Source: SZUA-309 sp965215995 (GTDB lineage: Bacteria; Pseudomonadota; Gammaproteobacteria; Pseudomonadales; Azotimanducaceae). From it: 64,000 nucleotides of DNA. A program made the translations under genes and the position numbers. The stretch lies in the NCBI GenBank assembly GCA_965215995.1, contig OZ244128.1:434001-498000 (forward strand), in the 5' to 3' direction. How positions within the stretch are numbered: the first letter of the stretch is position 1; each line of letters starts with the position of its first letter. Shown in pieces: positions 25,064 through 34,324 of this stretch. The notes under the pieces were generated by a model. The model was not told the DNA's origin. It ran no database searches and saw only the letters and a program-made list of their open reading frames with translations.

Positions 25064-26050
25064 ATGGCGAAGATAGAAACCGGTGGGGACGTCGAGCCGG
25101 CAGCGACCAACAAACCCGGAATCGATACGAACGACGTGCGGCGATGGCTGACGAATCGGTACGGCTCGACGGTGGCAAACCTGCAACCGCTCCCTGGTGG
25201 CTTCTGGTCTGCTGGCTTCGCTTACGAGCGCGGCGGCGAGGAGCTCGTCATCCGATTCAACCGGAATCCCGAAGGCTTTCGGATCGATCAAGCCGCGCAC
25301 GCCTTTTCCGAAACCGGACTTCCAGTACCTGAAGTGCTGGAGATCGGTACGGCACTGGATCTCTCCTACGCCATCAGCCGCCGATACCACGGCAGATTTC
25401 TTGAAACCGTGGATCCGGAGGCGGCACCGCGGTTGGCAAGGGCACTCTCAGAACTGTTCGCACAGCTGCGACGCGTTCCTGGTCATGACCGGGTAGAGTG
25501 GTACGACCCAGCCAGTAGCCGCTCCTGGCACGACTATCTGCTGCGCAGCATCAGCGATGAACCCAGCCGTCCTCAGGACGACACCCGCCGGGTTCTCAAG
25601 TCCCGGCCCGCCCTGAATGATCTCTATCAGGTTGCCTGCACTCGCATTCATGAGCTGCTGCCACGATGTCCGGAACGCCGCGATCTCGTCCACGGTGACC
25701 TGTTGCATCAGAACGTGCTGGTTTCCGAGCAGGCGGACGAAGTCCGGGCAGTCTTCTCCTGGAAGTGCTCTGCGTTCGGTGACTTCGCCTACGACATCGC
25801 CTGGTGCACACACTGGGCACCCTGGCATCCGGGGATTTCTGCGGTGGACGTCCTGGCTCTGACTCGTGCAGCGGAAGATCTGGATGAACAAGCCCGCGCC
25901 AATCTCGCCGAGCGCCACCACTGCTATGAGTTGCAGATTGCGGCTTCCCACGTTGGCTGGTATCTGTGGACGCGGGATGAGGAGAATCTGGCCCTGCTTG
26001 CGGAAGGCCTGCGCAGACGGCTGGATCGAGGGCCACTGACAATCGGCTGA
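25064..26050 (+). CDS. APH-family phosphotransferase-like protein
   Basis: A 328-residue protein of the aminoglycoside/hygromycin phosphotransferase fold. The catalytic loop is RRDLVHGDLLHQNVLV, with the catalytic Asp and the metal-binding Asn. The following metal-binding segment, normally (V/L)DW..xxxGDFxYD, reads VFSWKCSAFGDFAYDIAW, so the expected Asp is Ser. It therefore may be weak or inactive as a kinase. Substrates in this superfamily range from antibiotics to sugars and homoserine; none can be named here. Confidence 0.85.
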   Translation: MAKIETGGDVEPAATNKPGIDTNDVRRWLTNRYGSTVANLQPLPGGFWSAGFAYERGGEELVIRFNRNPEGFRIDQAAHAFSETGLPVPEVLEIGTALDLSYAISRRYHGRFLETVDPEAAPRLARALSELFAQLRRVPGHDRVEWYDPASSRSWHDYLLRSISDEPSRPQDDTRRVLKSRPALNDLYQVACTRIHELLPRCPERRDLVHGDLLHQNVLVSEQADEVRAVFSWKCSAFGDFAYDIAWCTHWAPWHPGISAVDVLALTRAAEDLDEQARANLAERHHCYELQIAASHVGWYLWTRDEENLALLAEGLRRRLDRGPLTIG

Positions 26051-26079
26051 ACGCAAAGCCTGAGGGGGAGGATAGGTTC

Positions 26080-26445
26080 ATGGCGGAACGAAGCGAGGAA
26101 GACAAACTGAGAATTGCCAGAGCGATAACGGACGCGCTGGCAACACCGGACGAGATCAAGGACGACTGGGGTCGACTTATCGTCGACACGGTCCTCCCGG
26201 ATGGAGTCTGGTCCCGACCCGGGCTCAATCAGCGGGATCGCAGCCTGATCACCATCGCTGCCCTCACCGCCCTGTATCGGCCCAACGAGTTGGAGCTTCA
26301 TATCGGTCGCGGGCTGGACAATGGTCTCAGCCAGACGGAGATTTGCGAGCTGATCATGCACATGGCCATCTACGGCGGCTTTCCGGTCGCGGTGGAGGGT
26401 ATGGCTGTGGCCAAACGGGTATTCGAGGCACGAAGCGATGACTAA
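26080..26445 (+). CDS. carboxymuconolactone decarboxylase-family protein
   Basis: A 121-residue all-helical protein: RPGLNQRDRSLITIAALTALYRPNELELHIGRGLDNGLSQTEICELIMHMAIYGGFPVAVEGMAVAKRVF. It matches the gamma-carboxymuconolactone decarboxylase family and lacks the CxxC of AhpD-type members, so a peroxidase role is unlikely. GGGGGAGG precedes the ATG. The end overlaps the DUF3604 start by eight bases. Confidence 0.92.
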   Translation: MAERSEEDKLRIARAITDALATPDEIKDDWGRLIVDTVLPDGVWSRPGLNQRDRSLITIAALTALYRPNELELHIGRGLDNGLSQTEICELIMHMAIYGGFPVAVEGMAVAKRVFEARSDD

Positions 26446-28300
26446 GCGGATCATCTGCCTCACATCCAGCCTGCTGATGGTCTCGATCTTCGCGGCGCCG
26501 GTGCAGGCCGAGAGCTACTCACCGCACACGACGCAGGACTTTCCTCGTCGCGTTCTCTGGGGCGATACCCACGTCCACTCCAAGCTGTCTCTGGATGCCA
26601 ACATGTCTGGAAATCGAGGGCTGAGCGCTGCCGATGCCTATCGGTTCGCCCGCGGTGAGCGGGTCACCACCAATGACGGCCGGCCGCTGAAACTGCGCCG
26701 GCCGCTGGACTTTCTCCTGGTGAGTGACCACGCGGAATACCTTGGCGTGATGGACGGTCTGAACCGCCAGGACGCGCTGCTGCTCGAGAACGACACCGCG
26801 CGGCGCTGGCAGCAGTCCCTCGCGGCGGGCGACTACTCGCCCATGTCGGAGTTCGCCCAGTCCCTTGTTGCCGGAGAGAGCGTGCTCGTGCACCCGGATT
26901 ACAGCCGCGTGATCTGGAACACGGTGCTCGAGGCGGCGGAGGCGGCCAATCAGCCTGGGGTATTTACCGCCCTGATCGGCTATGAGTGGACGTCCATGCC
27001 AGGCGGCAACAACCTGCACCGGGTCGTCGTGTTTCGCGACGGTGCTGAGCGGGCCGGACAGGTCCTGCCGTTCAGCGCCTTCGACAGTGACAAACCGGAG
27101 GATCTCTGGGCCTTCATGGACCGTTACGAGGCCCAGACCGGCGGTCGCATCCTTTCCATCCCGCACAACTCGAATATCAGCGGCGGTCGGATGTTCCCCG
27201 GGCTCGAAACAGACGGTCAGCGGATGACGGCAGACTACGCCCGGCAGCGTGCCTGGCGCGAGCCGCTGGTGGAAGCCACCCAGGTAAAGGGCGACAGCGA
27301 AACCCACCCCTTCCTGTCACCCGATGACGAGTTCGCCGACTACGAATCCTGGGATCGATCCAACGTGAGCATGGCGGTTCCGCATCAGGATGAGTGGTTT
27401 CGCCATGAGTACGTTCGTTCGGCGTTGCAGCTGGGGCTCGAGATCGCCGACGCTACCGGCGTGAACCCTTACCGGTTCGGCTTGATCGGCAGCACCGATT
27501 CGCACACGGCTCTGGCCACTGCGGATGAGGATGACTACTGGGGCAAATTCGTCAGTGCCCATCCCGGACCCGAGCGCTGGCAGACCCCCATTGTCCGAAG
27601 CGATACCCTGCCCTACATCGCTTACGAGTGGGAGATGGCAGCATCCGGCTACGCTGCAGTCTGGGCGGAAGAGAACACCCGGGAGGCCGTCTTCGATGCC
27701 ATGCAGCGCCGGGAGACCTATGCCACGACCGGTCCACGAATGACCGTGCGCTTCTTCGGCGGTTGGACCTTTGCCGCGGCCGATGCTCATGCGCCGGACC
27801 TTGCTCGGGTGGGCTATGGCAAAGGAGTTGCCATGGGCGGACTGCTCAGCGACGCCCCTCCTGGCAACGGCAACCCACCGCAGTTCCTCATTCAGGCCTT
27901 CCGGGATCCCGACGGCGCTAATCTGGACCGGCTGCAGATCGTCAAAGGCTGGCTTCGCGCCGATGGCACGCTGCACGAGAAGGTACATGACGTTGCCGCC
28001 AGCGAGGGCAGAACCGCGGACGCAGAGGGACGGCTGCCGCCGGTGCAGAGCACGGTCGATCCAAGCACGGCCAGCTACAGCAATCAGTTCGGTGCGGCGG
28101 AGCTCACCACCCTGTGGCAGGATCCGGACTTCGATCCCGACGAGCGGGCCTTCTACTACCTGCGCGTTCTGGAGATTCCCACCCCCCGCTGGACCACTTA
28201 CGACGCCGTGCGCTTCGGCTTGGCGCTACCGGAGGAGATCCCCCGGGTCACTCAGGAACGGGCATATACGTCAGCAATCTGGTACGAACCGGAAAGCTAA
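26438..28300 (+). CDS. DUF3604 secreted PHP-like protein
   Basis: A 620-residue protein with a signal peptide (MTKRIICLTSSLLMVSIFAAPVQAES). The metal-site-like motifs of a PHP-type fold are present: WGDTHVHSKLSLDA near residue 35, FLLVSDHAEYLG, SIPHNSNISGGRMF and LIGSTDSHTA. DUF3604 proteins are found in marine bacteria and their reaction is unknown; a phosphoesterase or hydrolase role would fit the motifs. It is coupled to the CMD-family gene upstream and convergent with the rhomboid gene. Confidence 0.9.
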   Translation: MTKRIICLTSSLLMVSIFAAPVQAESYSPHTTQDFPRRVLWGDTHVHSKLSLDANMSGNRGLSAADAYRFARGERVTTNDGRPLKLRRPLDFLLVSDHAEYLGVMDGLNRQDALLLENDTARRWQQSLAAGDYSPMSEFAQSLVAGESVLVHPDYSRVIWNTVLEAAEAANQPGVFTALIGYEWTSMPGGNNLHRVVVFRDGAERAGQVLPFSAFDSDKPEDLWAFMDRYEAQTGGRILSIPHNSNISGGRMFPGLETDGQRMTADYARQRAWREPLVEATQVKGDSETHPFLSPDDEFADYESWDRSNVSMAVPHQDEWFRHEYVRSALQLGLEIADATGVNPYRFGLIGSTDSHTALATADEDDYWGKFVSAHPGPERWQTPIVRSDTLPYIAYEWEMAASGYAAVWAEENTREAVFDAMQRRETYATTGPRMTVRFFGGWTFAAADAHAPDLARVGYGKGVAMGGLLSDAPPGNGNPPQFLIQAFRDPDGANLDRLQIVKGWLRADGTLHEKVHDVAASEGRTADAEGRLPPVQSTVDPSTASYSNQFGAAELTTLWQDPDFDPDERAFYYLRVLEIPTPRWTTYDAVRFGLALPEEIPRVTQERAYTSAIWYEPES

Positions 28301-28308
28301 GTACTCGG

Positions 28309-29217
28309 TCAGGAGGGCACCGTCGCCACGCCAGCCGAACCGGCCAGCGCCCAGGCCAGCACGATCAGGGTGAGCGCGGTGAAGCCACAGAGCTTCTGAC
28401 CAATCCGGCCGAGGCGTCGGATCGGCCAGTCCGCGGCCCAGAGCCCGAGGCCCACCCCGGCTGCAAAACCGGTAATGTGGGCCAGCACATCGGTCCGCTC
28501 ACCGCCCACACCCGTAAACGAGAGCAGCGCGATGGCGGCAAACAAGGGTGCAAACGCTCTGCGCCAGCCGCGCCCGCGGAAGTAGCCGCGCTGCCAGACA
28601 AAGGCGCTGGAAAGTGACAAGGCAGCGAACGTGGCTGTGCTGGCGCCAAGGGATGCGAATTCCGCCGGGCGCAGCGCAGCCGCAACCCCGTTGCCGAGGG
28701 CACCGCCGAGCAGAATCAGCAGCCAGGCCAGACCCGAACCCATGAAGCGGCCGGCAAAGAGCCCGAACACGGCACCGAACGCAGAGTTGCCGATGATGTG
28801 ACCAAGATCGCCATGCAGGGTCAGCGCCGTAACGGTTCGCCACCACTCTCCCGCGACAACCGCTCCCGCCTCCACTCGGCCAAGCCCCCGCCAGTCCCAG
28901 CCGAGAAAACCGCTGTTCTCGAAAAACGGCACCGCCCAGATCACTACGAGAAATCCGAGCACGCCGATGAGGCCGCTATCGATCTGATCCGGCACCGGCG
29001 CCGGTGGTGGCGGTTGGTTCTCCAGCCGGTACTTTTCCAGGTGGGCAATGGCATCCGGAGCCTCAACCTCCGGCACTTTGATGCACCAGTCGTGCTCGTC
29101 CCGGACCACCACGTGAGTCACATTGACGGCAGTCAGCACCAGACTCGCCTCCATGAGCCGGCGTCGGGTGGCACCCCGATGGATCGGTCGCCACTCATCG
29201 TAGTCGTGATGAGTCAT
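28309..29217 (-). CDS. rhomboid-family intramembrane serine protease
   Basis: A 302-residue protein. A soluble N-terminal part of about 90 residues (VTHVVVRDEHDWCIKVPEVEAPDAIAHLEKYRLEN) is followed by six or seven membrane helices. Rhomboid elements are HGDLGHIIGNSAFG (helix 2), SLGASTATFAAL with the active-site Ser in GAS, and AHITGFAAGVGLG with the catalytic His in HxxGxxxGxxxG. The active-site motif reads GAST rather than GASG. It would cleave membrane proteins within the bilayer; targets are unknown. Confidence 0.92.
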   Translation of the reverse strand: MTHHDYDEWRPIHRGATRRRLMEASLVLTAVNVTHVVVRDEHDWCIKVPEVEAPDAIAHLEKYRLENQPPPPAPVPDQIDSGLIGVLGFLVVIWAVPFFENSGFLGWDWRGLGRVEAGAVVAGEWWRTVTALTLHGDLGHIIGNSAFGAVFGLFAGRFMGSGLAWLLILLGGALGNGVAAALRPAEFASLGASTATFAALSLSSAFVWQRGYFRGRGWRRAFAPLFAAIALLSFTGVGGERTDVLAHITGFAAGVGLGLWAADWPIRRLGRIGQKLCGFTALTLIVLAWALAGSAGVATVPS

Positions 29218-29275
29218 GCGGCGGTCTCAACTGCTCAAGGTTCGTTCGACCGGAAGCGGCCAAAACCCTCAGGCC

Positions 29276-30487
29276 TCAGCTCGTGCGCACGTCCCGGAAC
29301 GGGATGGTCTTGTCCACCTCAGGTTCCTTCGGCAAGCCGAGCACCCGCTCGCCGATGATGTTGCGCTGGATCTGATCCGTACCGCCGCCTATGGAGGTGA
29401 AGTAGGCATTCAGCGCCAGGAAGTTGGCATCTTCAGCCCGGGGGTAGTCCGCCCCTTCCAGCAGGCTCTGAGCACCTAGGATTTCGGTGCGCACCCGTGC
29501 TTCCTCGTGCAGGATCCGCGACATTGCCAGCTTGCCAAGGCTCATCACCGAAGAAGACGTGCCCTGCTTCAAGTCTGCCTTGCCCCGGGCGGCGTTCAGG
29601 GCGTTCAGCCTCTTGTAGGCGATCGTCTGCGCGATGTCCTGACGCAACCCAGGCTCATCCAGGCGACCCGCTTCACGGGCCAGAGCGATCAGCGGTTCCT
29701 CGTTGCTGGCTTCCTTCACCCCGCTGCGTGGGCCTCGAGCCCCTTCGCCCATGGAAGAACGCTCGTAAGCAAGCGCGGTGTTGAGCACCTGCCAACCGCT
29801 GTTCAACTGGCCAAGCAGATTTTCCGCCGGAACGATGGCATCCGTGATGAACACCTCGTTGAAATGGCTCTCGTTGGTGATCTGGCGGAGCGGCCGGACC
29901 TCGATTCCCGGCTGCTTCATGGGGCAGAAGAAGAAAGAGATACCTCTGTGCTTCGGCACATCCCAATCCGTGCGGGCAATCAGCATGCCGTAGTCGGCAA
30001 CCGCGGCACCCGAGGTCCACACCTTCTGACCGTTCACCACGAAATGATCGCCCTGCCGGTCGGCCCGGGTACGGATGCCGGCCAGATCCGATCCGGCACC
30101 GGGCTCGCTGTAGAGCAGGCACATATTCACATCGTTGGTGAGCAGACGGCCGATCAGTTGTTCCTTCAGGCTCTGACTACCGCCTGTCAGCAGCGTGTTG
30201 GCCCAGAGGTTCATCCGATCCTGCCCTGTGCCGGGCGCCCGCACCCGGGCAAACTCCCGCTCAATGATCTTCGCCTGGCGGTCTTCAAGACCCCGCCCAT
30301 ACCACTCTTCAGGCCAGCGCGGCACGGACCAGCGTCCTTCCAGAACCAGTTTCAGCCAGGCTTTGCGCTCTGCCGAGGCTTCCCAGCCATAGGATTCGTT
30401 CGCCAACGCCTCCGCGGTCTTCTGGTTCCAGTTCTCCTCGAGCCAGGTGCGTACTTCGTCACGCAGCGCTTCGTCGGTCGTGCTCAT
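29276..30487 (-). CDS. acyl-CoA dehydrogenase (first of a pair, catalytic type)
   Basis: A 403-residue protein. It has CLLYSEPGAGSDLAGIRTRADRQGDHFVVNGQKVWTSGAAVADYGMLIARTD and the C-terminal SIGGGTDQIQRNIIGERVLGLPKEPE. I chose the ATG at 30487 because GGGAGG lies six bases upstream. It starts two bases after the stop of the second acyl-CoA dehydrogenase gene, so the two are co-transcribed. Paired genes of this type in steroid degraders encode alpha2-beta2 dehydrogenases; here that is an inference from the arrangement. Confidence 0.92.
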   Translation of the reverse strand: MSTTDEALRDEVRTWLEENWNQKTAEALANESYGWEASAERKAWLKLVLEGRWSVPRWPEEWYGRGLEDRQAKIIEREFARVRAPGTGQDRMNLWANTLLTGGSQSLKEQLIGRLLTNDVNMCLLYSEPGAGSDLAGIRTRADRQGDHFVVNGQKVWTSGAAVADYGMLIARTDWDVPKHRGISFFFCPMKQPGIEVRPLRQITNESHFNEVFITDAIVPAENLLGQLNSGWQVLNTALAYERSSMGEGARGPRSGVKEASNEEPLIALAREAGRLDEPGLRQDIAQTIAYKRLNALNAARGKADLKQGTSSSVMSLGKLAMSRILHEEARVRTEILGAQSLLEGADYPRAEDANFLALNAYFTSIGGGTDQIQRNIIGERVLGLPKEPEVDKTIPFRDVRTS

Positions 30488-30489
30488 GA

Positions 30490-31611
30490 TCAACCTCCCA
30501 ATGCCTGAAGATATCGCTCACGGTGATAGTCCGGTGAGCCGAGGAGCTGGGCATCTGCCCGTGCCCGTTTGAGGTAGAGGTGGGCGGGATGCTCCCAGGT
30601 GAAGGCGATGCCGCCGTGCATCTGGATGCCATCCGCGGCCGTTTTCACAAAAGCGTCAGCGCAGGCAAACGCAGCCAGACTGATCGCCTCCTGCGTTTTC
30701 TCTGCGCCATCGGCAAGCTGCTCCGCCGCGTTGCGGGCCGCCGAGACGGCGGACTCGGTTTCCAGCAACAGGTCCGCCGCCATGTGCTTGATGGCCTGGA
30801 AACTGCCGATCTGGCGGCCGAACTGGATGCGTGTTTTAGCGTACTCCACCGTGAAGTCGAGCACCCGTTGCGCACCGCCTGCCTGCTCGCCGGCAAGGGC
30901 AACCAGGCCAAGGTCCAGGGCCGCGCTGACAGCTTCCCAGACCGGCGCACTCGCGCTCAAGCGCTCGGCTGACACGCTGGAGAACGTCACTGCCGCCAGA
31001 CGCTGTGTGTGATCGAAGGTCGGCAGGGCGTCGATACTCACACCTGCCGAACCGGCCTCCACCAGGAAAGCCCCGAGACCATCGGCGGCACGGGCGATCA
31101 CGATCAGCACGTCGGCATTCTGACCGTGCAGCACGTAGTTACCCTTCCCTTCAAGATGCCACTGTCCATCCGCTTCTTCAGCGTGCACGGCAACCGCATC
31201 TTCCGTCCAGGTGCCCGAGTCACCGGTGAGCACGGCGGTGGCAATGGTCTCTCCTCGAGCGATAGCCGGCAGCAGACGGTCATTCGCGCCAGCATCGCCA
31301 AGCGCCTGAAGCAGCTTCACGGCAATCACCGTGGCCAGCAGCGGCGAGCAGAGCAGCGCCCCGCCGACCTCCTCCATCACCGCCTCGAGCTCCATGGGAC
31401 CCACACCGGATCCGCCCTGGGCTTCGTCGATCATGAGACCGACCACACCCATCTCCGCCAGACTCTGCCAGACTGCCGGGTCGTAGCCGCTGTCTGTTTC
31501 CATCACGTCTCGAACGGCCTGCTCCGAGCTCTGATCCAGAAGCAGTCGGTGCACCGAATCGCGCAACGCTGCCCGCTCTTCCCTACTCAATGTGTTCACG
31601 GTCCGAACCAT
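30490..31611 (-). CDS. acyl-CoA dehydrogenase (second of a pair)
   Basis: A 373-residue acyl-CoA dehydrogenase fold protein: EMGVVGLMIDEAQGGSGVGPMELEAVMEEVGGALLCSPLL, ALAGEQAGGAQRVLDFTVEYAKTRIQFGRQIGSFQAIKHMAADLL, and IQMHGGIAFTWEHPAHLYLKRA. The central FAD/substrate loop (SEPGAG in its partner) is missing, as expected for the partner chain of a heteromeric enzyme. Its TGA is two bases before the partner's ATG. The start is not certain, since GGGAG directly abuts the ATG. Confidence 0.9.
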   Translation of the reverse strand: MVRTVNTLSREERAALRDSVHRLLLDQSSEQAVRDVMETDSGYDPAVWQSLAEMGVVGLMIDEAQGGSGVGPMELEAVMEEVGGALLCSPLLATVIAVKLLQALGDAGANDRLLPAIARGETIATAVLTGDSGTWTEDAVAVHAEEADGQWHLEGKGNYVLHGQNADVLIVIARAADGLGAFLVEAGSAGVSIDALPTFDHTQRLAAVTFSSVSAERLSASAPVWEAVSAALDLGLVALAGEQAGGAQRVLDFTVEYAKTRIQFGRQIGSFQAIKHMAADLLLETESAVSAARNAAEQLADGAEKTQEAISLAAFACADAFVKTAADGIQMHGGIAFTWEHPAHLYLKRARADAQLLGSPDYHRERYLQALGG

Positions 31612-31731
31612 CTCCCAATGCAGAACTTTTCATTATATGCCGCCAGGCGTTCACCGACGACCAGGTCGGACGATTTAGAACGGAGGTAGCGCCGATTCCG
31701 GCTCTGGAGTAGTCTCCGACCCCGGAGTTCC

Positions 31732-32013
31732 ATGATGATCAGATCAGCGTTAGAGCAGATGTCCCGGACTGCCGCGATTCTCGCGGTCGCTTTGCTCTGT
31801 GCCCAGACCCTGGTCATCGTTCATGATCATCAGGTTTCCGACAGTGAACTCTGTGCGGTGTGCTCCACCCCGGTGGAACACGCAGACACCCCGGAGCTGG
31901 TAGAGACGGCAACTGTCCGTCCAAAGATCGTCAGCACCCCAGCGCTCGCACCGCTCGCACCAGCAACACCGACTCCAACAACCCATCTCGCCCGCGCACC
32001 ACCCATCACCTGA
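31732..32013 (+). CDS. small exported His/Cys protein, probably metal-binding
   Basis: A 93-residue protein with a hydrophobic N-terminal segment (TAAILAVALLCAQTLVIV) that looks like a signal peptide. A short mature part reads HDHQVSDSELCAVCSTPVEH, holding C-x-x-C and several His. The rest is Pro/Thr/Ala-rich. Similar small proteins sit in front of zinc-regulated TonB receptors, as here 126 bases upstream of one. Role in capturing or sensing zinc is inference. CGGAG precedes the ATG. Confidence 0.6.
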   Translation: MMIRSALEQMSRTAAILAVALLCAQTLVIVHDHQVSDSELCAVCSTPVEHADTPELVETATVRPKIVSTPALAPLAPATPTPTTHLARAPPIT

Positions 32014-32138
32014 TCCCCTTTCTCAAGAAGAGCGGCAACCGGTACTGCAACCAGGGCAGTCGGTGTGCCGATCCGTTTTTTTTCGCGTGCTCTCGATTCA
32101 ACCCGTAAAAGCGGGCACGCCATGGGATCCAGATCAAA

Positions 32139-34253
32139 ATGAATACTTCCAGAATCGCCTGTTTGCTCGCGTTGAGCGCTCTCTTTCCTGCAGGCAACAA
32201 CTACGCCGCCAGTGATGACGTTAGCAGCGAAGAAGCTGCGATCTACGAAGAGCTGGTCGTAACCGCTCACCCGCTTTCAGGAGAAGGGCTCGCCCAGCCC
32301 ACGTCGATCCTGGATGGTGAAGAACTCAATCGAGCCGTGGCCGCCACCATTGGTGAAACCCTCGTCAATCAACCCGGCATTCACAACTCGAGCTTTGGCC
32401 AGGCGGTTGGCCGGCCAGTCATCCACGGCATGAGTGGTCCCCGGGTGAAAGTCATGGAAGACCGGATCGACAGCATGGATGTCTCGGTCTCCAGCCCGGA
32501 TCACGCAACCACCATCGAGCCGTTCATGGCTGACCGGATCGAGGTTCTCAAGGGGCCAAGCACCCTCCTTTACGGCAACGGCGCCATTGGTGGGGTGGTG
32601 GACGTGCACACGGGCCGCATCCCACACAACATGCCGGATACGGTAAAGGCGAAGGCAGAGCTACGCGGCGCGGACAACGCAGACCAGCGCAGTGCCGCTG
32701 GCATGGTCCAGGCCGGTGCAAACGGATTCGTCCTGCATCTGGACGGCTTCTATCGGGATGCAGACGACTACGAGATCCCCGGCTATGCCGAGTCCGCAGC
32801 CCTGCGGGAACTGGAAGAAGATCATGATGATGACCACGAGGATGAGGAGGATCATGAGGAGCACGAAGAGGAAGCCCACGGTGTGTTGCCCGGTAGCGAG
32901 TTGGAGACCAGAGGGGGTGCCCTGGGTCTCTCTTTCGTTGGCGATCGCGGCTTCATCGGCGCTTCCGTAAGCCTCTATGACTCCGAGTACGGCATTCCAG
33001 GTCATACTCACGGCCATCACGACGAAGAACATGATGAAGACGAAGAGGACCACGACGAGGACGAGCACGACGAGGAAGGCACGCCCTTCATCGATCTGGA
33101 ACAGACCAGAATCGACTTCGAAGCGGGTCTGAAAGCTCCATTCCGTGGTGCTGAAAGCCTGAACCTGCGGATCGGCTACAACGAGTACGAGCACGCTGAG
33201 ATCGAAGGCAACGGCGAGGTCGGCACGGAGTTCGACAACGAGGCATGGGAAGGCCGGATCGAGGTGGTGCACCTGCCTGTTGGACAGATCTCCGGTGCCG
33301 GCGGTTTTCAGTTCGGTGATCGGCAGTACCAGGCGATCGGCGAAGAGGCCTACGTACCGCCGGTCGACACTCGAAACTACGGCTTCTTCTACGTCGGTCA
33401 GCGGAATCTCGAGCACTTCGACCTCGAAGGCGGTGTGCGCTACGAGAGCGTCGCCCACGACCCGCAGTTCGGTCAGACCCGCAGCTTTGACCTGGGTGCT
33501 GTCTCCCTCGGCCTGATCGCGCCGTTCGAGTCCGGCCTGACCCTGGCACTGCTGGCGGACTACTCGACCAGAGCGCCGACCGTGGAGGAGCTGTTCTCGG
33601 ACGGTCCGCACCTGGCCACTGGCAGCTACGAAGTGGGTGATCCGGAACTGGACAAAGAACGTGCCGCTAACGTCTCAGCCACCATTCAGTTCGAAAACGA
33701 TGACTGGCTGCTGGCGGCAGGCGCCTACTACACGGACTTCCAGGACTTCATCTACGAGCAGGCAACCGGCGAGGAAATGGACGAGCTGCCCGTCTATCAG
33801 TGGCAGCAGGACGGGGCTACGTTCAGAGGCATAGACCTGGAAGCAGAGTGGCGTGCCGTTCGCTGGGATCGGGGTGAACTGGCCATCTCCGGTTTCTACG
33901 ACTACGTGCGAGCCCGGCTGAAAGACGGTGAAAACAAAGATCTGCCCCGAATCCCACCGGAACGCTGGGGCCTCGGTGCAAGGCTGAGCTGGATCGGCTT
34001 CACAGCGACTCTTGACTACACCAAGACCAGCAGTCAGAAGGACGTGGCACCCCTCGAGCTGCCTACAGAAAGCTTCGAGGATCTGCGAGCCTATCTCGGT
34101 TACACCTGGGAAATCGGCGACAGCCTGTTCGAAGTGTTCGTTGCCGGGCGCAACCTGACCGACGACGAGCAGCGATACCACGCATCGTTCATCAAGGATC
34201 TGGCGCCTCAACCCGGACGGACCGTGGAAGGCGGCGTGCGGGTAAGCCTGTAA
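32139..34253 (+). CDS. TonB-dependent receptor, probable zinc/metal uptake (ZnuD-like)
   Basis: A 704-residue outer-membrane receptor. A signal peptide is followed by the plug domain (VVTAHPLSGEGLAQPTSILDGEELNRAVAATIGETLVNQPGIHNSSFG...VIHGMSGPRVKVMEDRIDSMDVSVSSPDHATTIEPFMADRIEVLKGPSTLLYG) and the beta barrel ending VEGGVRVSL. Two external loops are extremely rich in His, Asp and Glu: residues about 225-248 and 289-314. ZnuD of Neisseria has a comparable His-rich loop for zinc. Unlike heme receptors there is no FRAP/NPNL motif seen. I found no clear Zur box upstream. Confidence 0.9.
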   Translation: MNTSRIACLLALSALFPAGNNYAASDDVSSEEAAIYEELVVTAHPLSGEGLAQPTSILDGEELNRAVAATIGETLVNQPGIHNSSFGQAVGRPVIHGMSGPRVKVMEDRIDSMDVSVSSPDHATTIEPFMADRIEVLKGPSTLLYGNGAIGGVVDVHTGRIPHNMPDTVKAKAELRGADNADQRSAAGMVQAGANGFVLHLDGFYRDADDYEIPGYAESAALRELEEDHDDDHEDEEDHEEHEEEAHGVLPGSELETRGGALGLSFVGDRGFIGASVSLYDSEYGIPGHTHGHHDEEHDEDEEDHDEDEHDEEGTPFIDLEQTRIDFEAGLKAPFRGAESLNLRIGYNEYEHAEIEGNGEVGTEFDNEAWEGRIEVVHLPVGQISGAGGFQFGDRQYQAIGEEAYVPPVDTRNYGFFYVGQRNLEHFDLEGGVRYESVAHDPQFGQTRSFDLGAVSLGLIAPFESGLTLALLADYSTRAPTVEELFSDGPHLATGSYEVGDPELDKERAANVSATIQFENDDWLLAAGAYYTDFQDFIYEQATGEEMDELPVYQWQQDGATFRGIDLEAEWRAVRWDRGELAISGFYDYVRARLKDGENKDLPRIPPERWGLGARLSWIGFTATLDYTKTSSQKDVAPLELPTESFEDLRAYLGYTWEIGDSLFEVFVAGRNLTDDEQRYHASFIKDLAPQPGRTVEGGVRVSL

Positions 34254-34324
34254 ACTGCCGCCAATTCTCCCCTGCCTTCTGGTCTAATACGTTCTCCTGA
34301 TAGGAGGAATACGGAGGACCAGAC

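Noticed and set aside
32095..32135. GCGTGC...GCACGC imperfect repeat upstream of the metal receptor as a Zur site
   Set aside because: It does not resemble the A/T-rich GATATGTTATAATATAAC-type Zur consensus.
32661..33611. A 316-codon minus-strand frame with a Val/Ile/Leu-rich stretch
   Set aside because: The hydrophobic look is the complement of the His/Asp/Glu codons in the TonB receptor loops.
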